From NCBI GenBank assembly GCA_934155265.1, contig CAKPGU010000005.1, positions 1 through 64,000 on the forward strand: DNA of 64,000 nt, read 5' to 3'. Source of the stretch: an uncultured Clostridia bacterium. GTDB taxonomy: Bacteria; Bacillota; Clostridia; TANB77; CAG-508. The translations under genes and the position numbers were made by a program. Under the pieces are notes generated by a model. That model made no database searches. It saw nothing but the letters and a program-made list of their open reading frames with translations, and was not told where the DNA came from. Below, one piece after another: positions 7,154 through 14,119 of the stretch; within the stretch, counting starts at the first letter, position 1, and the number at the start of each line of letters is the position of its first letter.

Positions 7154-7423
7154 CTACAATTCTATTAACAAATTAAAATCATCATATTTTAGTTTAATTC
7201 TGTATTCATCATCTAAATTAATTTTTCTTAGTGTTAGAAAATTAATCGAAACATCTCTATCTTCATTTGATATAATTATTTTATTTTTACAAAATGTTAT
7301 ATTTGCATTATTAATCATTATGTTAGTTTGTACTGCACCACACGTCTTTATAGTAATAGTCATATTTTTAAAGTTCTTTAAAAGTATATTTTTTAATTTA
7401 TTGTAATTTGCGAAACTAATCAT
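7154..7423 (-). CDS. Small beta-rich paralog 1 of 3 (89 aa)
   Basis: First gene of the trio. FKNMTITIKTCGAVQTNIMI matches the Gly-centred core of the other two, with the Asp replaced. The ATG at 7423 is preceded by GGAGGTG; longer in-frame extensions overlap this site and are rejected. It begins inside the end of the broken HTH gene upstream, so the serine recombinase, the HTH gene and the trio form one minus-strand operon. Confidence 0.65.
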   Translation of the reverse strand: MISFANYNKLKNILLKNFKNMTITIKTCGAVQTNIMINNANITFCKNKIIISNEDRDVSINFLTLRKINLDDEYRIKLKYDDFNLLIEL

Positions 7424-7620
7424 TATTTGACACCTCCATATTATCATATTTCTGTTTTAACATATACCACTTCGTTTTATGACAATTTGCTTTTTTCCAA
7501 GCTTCTTCATTTGTTATAGTACCGTTTTTTTATTTCTGCATATAATTTTTTTAATTGTTCTATATTAGGTTGATACTTGGGTCTGCCAATTTTATTTTTT
7601 TTCAATTTTATATTTTCCAT
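7416..7620 (-). pseudogene. Stand-alone recombinase-type HTH protein, frameshifted
   Basis: From ATG 7620 the frame reads MENIKLKKNKIGRPKYQPN and continues to AEIK, then stops early. Removing one base from an A7 run restores NGTITNEEAWKKANCHKTKW and runs on to a stop at 7416. The GRPKYQP...TNEEAWKKANC pattern resembles the C-terminal DNA-binding domain of serine recombinases of the resolvase/Hin type. It lies directly after the recombinase gene. The heptamer does not place a -1 shift in the right frame, so this looks like an indel, not programmed frameshifting. Confidence 0.7.
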
Positions 7621-7631
7621 TTTCTAATTTC

Positions 7632-8246
7632 TCACTTTCTTTTTTCATATTCTTTTACTATTGCATAAAATGTTGTTCTTTTTAATAGGCAATGCTCCAT
7701 TGTTGTTTTTGCGGTTTGTTGTCCTAATTTCCACTTTTGATATTCTGCCTCAAAATTGTTTGGAATTGATATACGTTTTTTACTACCTTTATACTTTCCA
7801 TTTGCTTTTGCAATTTCTATTCCCTGCCTTTGACGTTCTCTTATATTAGTTCTTTCGTTTTCTGCAACAAATGACAATACTTGTAATACTAAATCACTTA
7901 TGAAAGTACCTAATAAATCTTTATGTAGTGTTGTATCTAACAAATCCATATCTAATACTTTTATGTCAGTATATTCTGTTAGTTCTTGCCATTCCTTTTG
8001 AATTTCTTTGTAGTTTCTGCCTAATCTATCTATTGATTTAATAATTAATAAATTATTTTTAGTTCTTTTTAATATTTGTTTTAATAGTTGATAATTTTCT
8101 CTTTCAAAATCTTTTCCACTTTTTTTATCAATAAAAATATTATCTTCTTTAATACCAAATTTTAATAGTGACTCCATCTGTCGAGCCTCATTTTGTTCTT
8201 TCGATGAAACTCGAACATAACCATATAAATTTTTTATTTCTTCCAT
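7632..8246 (-). CDS. Serine recombinase, resolvase/invertase family (204 aa)
   Basis: The N-terminal catalytic domain shows YVRVSSKEQ with the nucleophilic Ser, IKSIDRLGRN with the catalytic Arg pair, a long E helix (AENERTNIRERQRQGIEIA), and a short C-terminal HTH (LGQQTAKTTMEHCLLKRTTF). Length is normal for a small resolvase. TGGAG precedes the ATG. Likely roles are resolution of element multimers or DNA inversion; two inverted-repeat copies lie near the element's left end (2571-2715 and 4428-4562), but no crossover site was identified. Confidence 0.9.
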   Translation of the reverse strand: MEEIKNLYGYVRVSSKEQNEARQMESLLKFGIKEDNIFIDKKSGKDFERENYQLLKQILKRTKNNLLIIKSIDRLGRNYKEIQKEWQELTEYTDIKVLDMDLLDTTLHKDLLGTFISDLVLQVLSFVAENERTNIRERQRQGIEIAKANGKYKGSKKRISIPNNFEAEYQKWKLGQQTAKTTMEHCLLKRTTFYAIVKEYEKRK

Positions 8247-8426
8247 ATTTACTCCATTTCTGTTCGTTTAATTGGGTAACCCTATGCAAACATATTCAAA
8301 TTCTTAATTTTTGACTTTGTTTGAACACTTTTAATATAGTTTTTAATATTTGAATAGGGTATACTCTGTTTGAACATTTTTTGTTTTATATTTTTTAGAG
8401 GGAGGGGAACAAATCCCCTTTTACTT

Positions 8427-8678
8427 CTAGCAATACATTTTTTCAAGTTCTGCTTTACTTCCAGATTGAAATCCCATTTGTTCAACAAATTCCTTTATAT
8501 GACGAAGAGTAGTATTACTATAAAATCCATTTATATGTAATTTTCCATCTTTTATAGTTGCAACTATTGTTGCATAACTTAATAAATCGATCGAATTGTC
8601 TGCATTTCTTACAATAAATGCTTTCTTGTAAAATGATTTTCTTCTATCATAAATTGGTTTTAATTCTTCTTTTTCCAT
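8427..8678 (-). CDS. Conserved element protein of unknown function (83 aa)
   Basis: The N-terminal pattern KPIYDRRKSFYKKAFI and the C-terminal TTLRHIKEFVEQMGF resemble small proteins common in clostridial phages and integrative elements, with no assigned role. ATG 8678 is about 13 nt from GGAAAGG; a TTG at 8699 is an alternative start. It follows the RHH gene and precedes the recombinase on the same strand. Confidence 0.65.
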   Translation of the reverse strand: MEKEELKPIYDRRKSFYKKAFIVRNADNSIDLLSYATIVATIKDGKLHINGFYSNTTLRHIKEFVEQMGFQSGSKAELEKMYC

Positions 8679-8745
8679 AACAAAAAACCGCCTTTCCAAG
8701 TTATTAAATAAATAAAATATTTTTCATAAATTTCATCAATAACTC

Positions 8746-8774
8746 TTGCAAAAACGGTTTATATTTATTATAAT
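8746..8774 (+). promoter_or_regulatory. Promoter of candidate sRNA 8781-8860
   Basis: TTGCAA and TATAAT are separated by exactly 17 bp on the plus strand, with no downstream coding frame before a terminator. Confidence 0.6.
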
Positions 8775-8780
8775 AAAAAT

Positions 8781-8860
8781 TATAATAGCTTTCACAAGAA
8801 GTTATTATCGTGTTCGGGTATAGTGTGAGTCCGCCAAGATAAACACTATATCCGCTTTTT
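8781..8860 (+). ncRNA. Candidate small RNA convergent with the RHH gene
   Basis: A consensus promoter is followed about 35 nt after the predicted start by a 12-bp hairpin (CGGGTATAGTGT with ACACTATATCCG, one G-U pair) and a CTTTTT tail. The RNA has no reading frame and meets the stop of the RHH gene (8859), so it could act on the 3' end of that transcript or simply terminate it. Confidence 0.5.
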
Positions 8861-9014
8861 ATTTACTATCATTTTTTAACTTGATTTCACCTTTTAAATA
8901 TTTTTCAATAAGTTCTTCAAGTATATCATTAACATTAACATTTTTCTCGATAGCTTTCATTTTTAATTCTTTTATTAATGTTTCTTCGATAGTAGTTTTA
9001 AAGCCTATTCTCAT
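8859..9014 (-). CDS. Ribbon-helix-helix regulator (51 aa)
   Basis: The sequence begins MRIGFKTTIEETLIKELKMK and continues AIEKNVNVNDILEELIEKY: a beta strand followed by two helices, the RHH (CopG/Arc/MetJ) layout. AAAAGGAGGTG lies 5 nt before the ATG. Its promoter (9042-9070) contains repeated ATAATCAT words that could be its own operator. CopG-type proteins control copy number in rolling-circle plasmids such as pMV158, and here the gene is divergent from a rep-like gene with antisense signals, so replication control is a reasonable inference. Confidence 0.75.
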   Translation of the reverse strand: MRIGFKTTIEETLIKELKMKAIEKNVNVNDILEELIEKYLKGEIKLKNDSK

Positions 9015-9041
9015 ATTTCACCTCCTTTTCAACCTATAATC

Positions 9042-9070
9042 ATTATATCATATAATCATAAGATTATCAA
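9042..9070 (-). promoter_or_regulatory. Promoter and probable operator of the RHH gene
   Basis: On the minus strand TTGATA and TATAAT are separated by 17 bp. Overlapping ATAATCAT-type repeats cover the spacer and -10, and GATAT-N-AATCATTATATC at 9107-9124 is a further palindrome. Confidence 0.65.
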
Positions 9071-9124
9071 GTTTTTTTCAATATTTTTTAATCATTTTGT
9101 GAAATTGATATAATGATTAATATC

Positions 9125-9492
9125 GAAATTGCCATATATTAATTGGGTAATGGTTATAACTGGAGTTTTGAGAAAAAATTTTAATAATATACTAGGGGGG
9201 ATATTACCAAATCATATACTAACTAAAGCTACATATATAGATGTAGTAGCACTACTTCGACCGCTTGATGTTTATTTTAGAGTGTGTGTTGTTTAGAGTA
9301 TATATCAATAATTTATTCATTGTATTGTTATGGTTTATAACTTTTTGGATATGGTAGATTTTGTATTATGTCTAAAATTGGTAAAAAATATATATTAGGA
9401 GTATACACAATTACATAAAATAATAAAAATAAATTGAAATTTTGAAAAAAGTAAGCTGAAAGCCTTGATATATAAAGAGTTTCCACCTGACT
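9125..9492. other. Non-coding part of the replication/transfer region
   Basis: No gene is supported. ACTAGGGGGGATATTACC (9191) is the only G-run in the neighbourhood and is followed by the small hairpin AGTAGCACTACT (9246). This is a candidate nick-site or origin region for the rep protein, on position alone. Confidence 0.3.
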
Positions 9493-9521
9493 GGACAAAT
9501 GCAAATTTATGTGATATAATA
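9493..9521 (+). promoter_or_regulatory. Promoter of the rep leader transcript
   Basis: TGGACA and TATAAT are separated by 17 bp, facing the rep-like gene at 9896. Confidence 0.65.
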
Positions 9522-9532
9522 TGAAGCAAGTT

Positions 9533-9612
9533 AAAAAAAAGAGTAGTTGGTAGCTACTCTAAAATTTAGAATTAAAATTGCTAATGCAAAAAAAATTCTT
9601 TATCTTTTTCGT
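9533..9612 (-). ncRNA. Candidate antisense RNA to the rep leader (~80 nt)
   Basis: A minus-strand promoter (TTGACA at 9643-9648, 18-bp spacer, TACAAT at 9619-9624) is followed by about 80 nt without a reading frame and an intrinsic terminator: AGAGTAG/CTACTCT (9540-9560) then eight T. It is fully complementary to the first part of the transcript expected from 9493-9521, the arrangement of copy-control RNAs in rolling-circle plasmids. Confidence 0.65.
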
Positions 9613-9618
9613 AATTAC

Positions 9619-9648
9619 ATTGTATCATATAAATGTAATATTTGTCAA
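9619..9648 (-). promoter_or_regulatory. Promoter of the antisense RNA
   Basis: TTGACA and TACAAT with an 18-bp spacer on the minus strand, convergent with the promoter at 9493-9521. Confidence 0.65.
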
Positions 9649-9694
9649 GTAAAATTTTTGATAGACTTGGCATTTTAGATATAGTTTTTTTATG

Positions 9695-9723
9695 GCATAG
9701 TGATTATTTGCTATGCTTTTTTT
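9695..9723 (+). terminator. Attenuator-like terminator in the rep leader
   Basis: GCATAG pairs with CTATGC across a 10-nt loop and is followed by seven T. It lies between the rep promoter and the rep gene, so rep expression requires read-through. Confidence 0.65.
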
Positions 9724-9895
9724 GTATCAATTTTTTCTAAATTTTCCATTTAACTTTTTACATAATTATAAGATAGATTACATAATTTTTTATATGTTCG
9801 CTTCGCTCACTTCCACCATATTGTTTCACAACTTTATAACGACGACGACATATCCAAAACTACTTATCTATCAAAAAGACAGGAGGTGAAATAAA

Positions 9896-11065
9896 ATCGT
9901 AGATAATTTTATAGATACTTTGACATTACAGTTCAAAGTCAAAACAAATTGTCAAGAAATGTTATTTAACGATTTCAAGACTGGAGTTATTTATGGTGTT
10001 CATAGACGATGGACTCGTAGAAAACTATATAAACCCAGAACAAAATCAAAAAAACACTATCTAGGAAAGAATATTTTATATTTCTATTACCCTAATTATA
10101 AGACGTCTTATGTCTTTACTGCAAAATATGGCAATTATAGTCTATATTATTGTCATTATAAATATAGAGATGATTACGTTTTTATAGAATTACAACATAA
10201 TGCAATTAAAGGCAAAAACAAAAAAGAAATATATGAAAATACTTTAATTTTACTTGATAGTATTGGAATTGATGTTGAATTGTTAGAAATAGAAAACAAA
10301 ATAAACAGAATTGATTATAAACACGACTTTGAATGTGAATATAATCCAACAGCTGAAAAACAGGCAATTATGTGTATATGCTCTAAAACAAGAGATAGTT
10401 ATAATGGTGTGTATAAAGGAAACCTGATTAAAGGAACTGGAATAAAATATAAACCTCAAAGTTCTTATACTGAAATAATAGTGTATGATAAAGAACAAGA
10501 ACGAAAAGAACGTTTAAAAACAAACAAATCATCACACTTTGAGTTAGAGGTTCAAGAATATCGAAATGTGTTTAGAACAGAGTTAAGACTAAAAAGCAAA
10601 CGTTTATATTATAATAAGAAACATACTTTAAAAATAGATAATACTTTAAATAACTACTTCAAAGAAAATATCGCAGATAACTGTTTTAAAAGATATGTTA
10701 ATCCTATCTTTTTTACAGAACCGTTTTACCGTTTAGATTATGCTTTATTAGCAATTAGAAGTGATAGACGCTTAAATGAAACAGAAGCGGACAAATTGTG
10801 TTGTTTGGTAGCAGAAATAAATAGTAAAGGATATACAATGGCAAAAGCGGAATATAAATATTCTAGTGATACGTTTGACAAACATATTAAGCTAATACGT
10901 AGTATAGGAATTAACCCAATTACTTTTGACACAAATATAGAAATTCCATTTTTATTGAATTTTACACTTAAAAAAGTTAGTAGAGATTTTACAATAAATG
11001 ATGAAGAACACGACGAATTAAGACATAAAATATTTGATGAATTTGGGTTGACAATAGAAATATAA
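9896..11065 (+). CDS. Replication-initiation/relaxase-like protein with ATC start (389 aa)
   Basis: The family pattern is that of rolling-circle initiators of the Rep_trans/phage gene II type: NRIDYKHDFE around residue 138, EIIVYDKEQERKER around 200, and RTELRLK around 230. The catalytic tyrosine was not assigned. AGGAGGTG (9881-9888) stands 7 nt before ATC 9896, from which the frame reads (M)VDNFIDTLTLQFKV; the only later usual start nearby is TTG 9920, which has no ribosome site. A non-ATG start would itself limit expression. The gene lies upstream of the integrase and behind an antisense RNA and attenuator. It could act in replication of the excised circle or in mobilization. Confidence 0.75.
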   Translation: MVDNFIDTLTLQFKVKTNCQEMLFNDFKTGVIYGVHRRWTRRKLYKPRTKSKKHYLGKNILYFYYPNYKTSYVFTAKYGNYSLYYCHYKYRDDYVFIELQHNAIKGKNKKEIYENTLILLDSIGIDVELLEIENKINRIDYKHDFECEYNPTAEKQAIMCICSKTRDSYNGVYKGNLIKGTGIKYKPQSSYTEIIVYDKEQERKERLKTNKSSHFELEVQEYRNVFRTELRLKSKRLYYNKKHTLKIDNTLNNYFKENIADNCFKRYVNPIFFTEPFYRLDYALLAIRSDRRLNETEADKLCCLVAEINSKGYTMAKAEYKYSSDTFDKHIKLIRSIGINPITFDTNIEIPFLLNFTLKKVSRDFTINDEEHDELRHKIFDEFGLTIEI

Positions 11066-11106
11066 AGCAGAAAAATAAAGTTAGACAAAATAATTTAGTT
11101 CATAAA

Positions 11107-11180
11107 ATAGACAAATTGTCTATGTGATGCTAATATAAAAAGCACAATGTTACCTGTCGCCTTAAATCAAGTAACATTGT
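11107..11180. promoter_or_regulatory. Palindrome and hairpin between rep and integrase
   Basis: ATAGACA-AAT-TGTCTAT (11107-11123) is a perfect 7-bp-arm palindrome suited to a dimeric repressor. ACAATGTTAC/GTAACATTGT (11144-11180) forms a 10-bp hairpin without a T run. Both precede the integrase and may regulate excision. Confidence 0.5.
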
Positions 11181-11285
11181 ACTAAAGAACAAACATATTG
11201 AAGTATGCTTGTAGACAACAATATATCATATCTACAAGCAACTTTCAATAAATTTATGAAATATATTTATAGGAGGATTTTAGAT

Positions 11286-12563
11286 ATGGTAAAAATAAAT
11301 AATAGCCAAAAAGTTGTAGTAACTGAAAAAACAAAAAAGGTAAAAGGAATTTATGGAAATTATGGTGTAAGGCAAGTTGGAAACAAAATACACACTAGAA
11401 TAAGAAAGACAATAAATAATGAACCAAAAGACTTTTGCGGGAAAGGTATAACATTAGAATTATCAGTTGCAGACCTTGAACATCAAATTGAGTTAGCACT
11501 TAATAAAGAAATAACTGTTGATACTAATATTACAGTCAAAGAGTGGTGTAATAAATGGCTTAATACTAAAGCAGATAAAGAAAGTTTAGCATATTATGAG
11601 CAACATATTAGATGTTATATAGTACCAGTTATAGGAAAAATGAAACTTTGTGATGTTAAGCTAAATGACTTAGATAGAATTACATCTAAAATGGCAAAGG
11701 GAGAATTATCCGAAACAAGTAGAAAAAAAGGTTTAACAAAACAGGAATTAAAAGAAAGTAAGAAACCATTATCAAAGAAAACTATTGCAAATGTTAAGAA
11801 TACAATTTCACAGATATTTCAAGAGGCTATTGATAATGATATGAGACGACCATTGCCATTATCAAAGATAAAAAATAATGGTGTAGAAAGTAAAGAAAGA
11901 GTAATCCTTAATAAAGAACAAAAATCAAAATTACTAAATTTCTTAGCAAATGATGAAAAAGAAGATACAAAAACAGTTTCACTTATGTTATTAATACAAT
12001 ATACTAGAGGGCTAAGAGCAAGTGAGGTTTGTGGTTTAAAGTGGGAGGATATTGATTTTGATAAGAACGAATTTCATCTAAAACAAGGTTGCGGAAGAGT
12101 AAGAGATTTTGATGATGAACTAAGACCAACAGGAACATATACAACAAAATTAAAGTCATTGAAAACAAAGAATAGTAAAAGAACACTAAATTTTGATGAA
12201 TTAATTTTTGAAAAATTAATGTTATTGAACAAACAAGAACATAATGCTGATGTTTTAGTGTTTCATACAAAAACAGGATTAATGCATACTTGTAAAAGTG
12301 TTTATAAAATTTTTCAAAGGATATTAAAAAACTTAGAACTTCCCAACGTTGGAACACACGCACTTCGCAGGATTTTTGCAACTAATCTGGTATTAAATCG
12401 AGTAGACCAAAAAGTCGCTCAATTAGCAATGGGACACGCTGATATATCTACTACATATAAATATTATGTAGAGGTTGAACAAGAACTCGAAAATAAAATT
12501 TTAGCGGGTGTAGATGATGTTGTACTTGCAGAAGTAAAAAATAAAATGGCTAAGGTTTCTTAG
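11286..12563 (+). CDS. int: Tyrosine integrase (425 aa)
   Basis: An N-terminal arm-binding region is followed by a SAM-like core-binding domain (TVKEWCNKWLNTKADKESLA) and the catalytic domain with TRGLRASEVCGLKWEDID (Arg), THALRRIFATN (HxxR), GHADISTTYKYY (His and nucleophilic Tyr). Length is typical of Tn916-like integrases. AGGAGG precedes ATG 11286; an upstream in-frame ATG at 11205 has no ribosome site. The gene is adjacent to the intact tRNA-Pro, the standard position, and the TTGGCAA sites at both ends are probably its arm sites. Confidence 0.93.
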   Translation: MVKINNSQKVVVTEKTKKVKGIYGNYGVRQVGNKIHTRIRKTINNEPKDFCGKGITLELSVADLEHQIELALNKEITVDTNITVKEWCNKWLNTKADKESLAYYEQHIRCYIVPVIGKMKLCDVKLNDLDRITSKMAKGELSETSRKKGLTKQELKESKKPLSKKTIANVKNTISQIFQEAIDNDMRRPLPLSKIKNNGVESKERVILNKEQKSKLLNFLANDEKEDTKTVSLMLLIQYTRGLRASEVCGLKWEDIDFDKNEFHLKQGCGRVRDFDDELRPTGTYTTKLKSLKTKNSKRTLNFDELIFEKLMLLNKQEHNADVLVFHTKTGLMHTCKSVYKIFQRILKNLELPNVGTHALRRIFATNLVLNRVDQKVAQLAMGHADISTTYKYYVEVEQELENKILAGVDDVVLAEVKNKMAKVS

Positions 12564-12597
12564 TCATTTTAAAACTTTTTAGAACATTTTTTATCCG

Positions 12598-12617
12598 TTG
12601 GCAATATATTGGCAAAA
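12598..12617. promoter_or_regulatory. Right integrase arm-type site
   Basis: TTGGCAATATATTGGCAAAA, with two TTGGCAA units 11 bp apart, 46 bp from the tRNA end. It pairs with the site at 3583-3602. Confidence 0.65.
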
Positions 12618-12620
12618 TAA

Positions 12621-12660
12621 AATATCAAGACCTTGAAAGCCTTGATATTACTACATTTTT
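12621..12660. terminator. Terminator between integrase and tRNA-Pro
   Basis: AATATCAAG pairs with CTTGATATT and is followed after 6 nt by six T. On the minus strand it can terminate the tRNA transcript. Confidence 0.65.
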
Positions 12661-12662
12661 TA

Positions 12663-12738
12663 TGGTCGAGGCGACAGGGATCGAACCTGCGACCTCATGG
12701 TCCCAAACCACGCGCGCTACCAACTGCGCTACGCCTCG
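12663..12738 (-). tRNA. tRNA-Pro (anticodon UGG)
   Basis: On the minus strand the acceptor CGAGGCG pairs with CGCCTCG, followed by A and an encoded CCA. The anticodon loop TTTGGGA gives UGG for proline. The T arm contains GGTTCGATCC-type sequence. Its 3' 23 bp are duplicated at 3416, so it is the integration target. Confidence 0.96.
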
Positions 12739-12831
12739 ATAAATGAATTATTTGCCAAATGCTTATATATAATAGCACAAAAATAAAACAAATTCAAGGC
12801 TTTTTTGAAAAAAAATCAAAAATTTTGAAAA

Positions 12832-13515
12832 TTAATCTCTACGTTTTCCAAACAAAGATAAAATACGAAGAAAAATATTAATAAAATCGAGATACAATTC
12901 CATAGCACCATAGATATACAATTTTTCATCTTCGCAAAATCCGGCTTGTTGCATAAGTTTTAGTTTATTCACATCATAGACGGTTAAACCGAAGAAAATA
13001 AGTAAAATTGCCCAATCCAAAGCAATATCTAGCATAGTACTACCAACAAATATATTAATAACAGTTAAGATAATACCAACAAGAAGAGCCGTAGTTAAAA
13101 TTGTTCTCCAATTTGAAATATCTTTATCAGTTTTATATCCGATTAAAGATAAGATTCCAAACAATACAGCTGTACCAGCAAAAGCATAAGTAATAGAAGT
13201 CATTTCATAAGCAACAAAAATAACAGACAAAGTAAAACCATTTATAAATGCATAAGCAAAAAATAGAATTGTAACAGCTATTGGCGAAAGTTTTTTAAAC
13301 AATAAAGAAAATATTAATACAACAGCGATTTCAACAAAAGCTAAAGCCATATAACTACCGTTAGAAAGAACTGAGATGTATAAACCAGATTTATAAACAT
13401 AGAAGGCAGTTAATGCACTTGCGAGTAAACCTAGAAACATTCTAAAAAATGTATTAGTAAGGACTTGATTTGTATCTACAGAGTGAATTGCATTACCGTC
13501 ATCATATATATCCAT
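12832..13515 (-). CDS. BI-1/YccA family membrane protein (227 aa)
   Basis: Seven hydrophobic segments cover residues 20-215. The family features are present: FFAYAFINGFTLSVIF in the middle, GLTVYDVNKLK near residue 180, and the terminal MELYLDFINIFLRILSLFGKRRD. Related Bacillus proteins act as pH-sensitive calcium leak channels. The gene stands alone on the minus strand next to the tRNA. Confidence 0.9.
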   Translation of the reverse strand: MDIYDDGNAIHSVDTNQVLTNTFFRMFLGLLASALTAFYVYKSGLYISVLSNGSYMALAFVEIAVVLIFSLLFKKLSPIAVTILFFAYAFINGFTLSVIFVAYEMTSITYAFAGTAVLFGILSLIGYKTDKDISNWRTILTTALLVGIILTVINIFVGSTMLDIALDWAILLIFFGLTVYDVNKLKLMQQAGFCEDEKLYIYGAMELYLDFINIFLRILSLFGKRRD

Positions 13516-13619
13516 AATATCACCACCTTCCTTAATATATGCAATAATTAATAAATTATAAAATATATTTTAAATATAAAAAGAAAAAAAGTCAAATAAA
13601 AATGGGATGAAATATCCCA

Positions 13620-13865
13620 TTAAAAACCACGTTTTTTTATAAAATCAACAACAATGCCACAAACAATAAATTCAACGGCAAATGTAAAACTAGATTGTAA
13701 TAAACTTAAACCTAAATGATAGAAAAAAATAACTCCCAGAAATATGTAAGCAAGTAAAACACCAACTGAAGATAGGCATACAAGACCTGAAAATAATAAT
13801 CCATATTTCATAATTTTATATGTATCTTCACTTAAATTTTTAAACTCTAAAAACATTTTATTCAT
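13620..13865 (-). CDS. Small two-TM membrane protein (81 aa)
   Basis: ATG 13865 follows GGAGG. The protein has a short N-terminal amphipathic helix (KMFLEFKNLSEDTYKIM) and then two to three hydrophobic segments (residues 22-45 and 48-75), ending KKRGF. No family with known function was recognised. It may share an operon with the BI-1 gene about 100 bp downstream. Confidence 0.7.
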   Translation of the reverse strand: MNKMFLEFKNLSEDTYKIMKYGLLFSGLVCLSSVGVLLAYIFLGVIFFYHLGLSLLQSSFTFAVEFIVCGIVVDFIKKRGF

Positions 13866-14024
13866 AAGAACCTCCAATCTAAAACTAAAATAAATACAAA
13901 AGTTCTAGTAAATAATCAAAAATTAAACTATCTTATAAATATAGTAACATGATACTAGACGAAAATCAAAGGAAATAAATGCCAAAAGTTGTAATTCTAA
14001 ATAAAATATGTTATTATGATTCAA

Positions 14025-14086
14025 AAGGTAAAAATGTACCGGGTACAAAATTTACTATTTAAAAGTGTAAAAAATGTACCCGGTCC
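14025..14086. repeat. Dispersed palindromic repeat R1, copy 1
   Basis: The self-complementary TGTACCGGGTACA is followed about 20 bp later by AAAAAATGTACCCGGTCC. The latter 18-mer occurs exactly, in both orientations, at 39983-40036. It lies directly upstream of radA. Confidence 0.75.
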
Positions 14087-14119
14087 TAAATTTTCAAATT
14101 TCATAATAGGAGAAGAATA

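Larger units (their letters stand above)
3416..12685. mobile_element. 9.2-kb integrative element in tRNA-Pro(UGG)
   Basis: The ends are direct 23-bp copies of the tRNA-Pro 3' end. The integrase gene lies next to the intact tRNA, and a near-identical 20-bp arm-type site sits inside each end. Cargo consists of a rep/relaxase-like gene, a serine recombinase, RHH and HTH regulators, a putative type I toxin-antitoxin locus, a membrane-protein module and three paralogous small proteins. No coupling protein or type IV secretion gene is present, so it is a mobilizable or satellite-type element rather than a self-transmissible ICE. Confidence 0.85.

Noticed and set aside
7116..7406. 96-aa plus-strand frame in the small-paralog region
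   Set aside because: It is antisense to three coupled genes with good ribosome sites.
7490..7540. Programmed -1 frameshift at the A7 run
   Set aside because: A -1 slip leads to a stop after three codons; the productive frame needs one base removed, so an indel is the better explanation.
8282..8488. 68-aa frame on the minus strand
   Set aside because: It overlaps the better supported gene at 8427-8678 and has no ribosome site.
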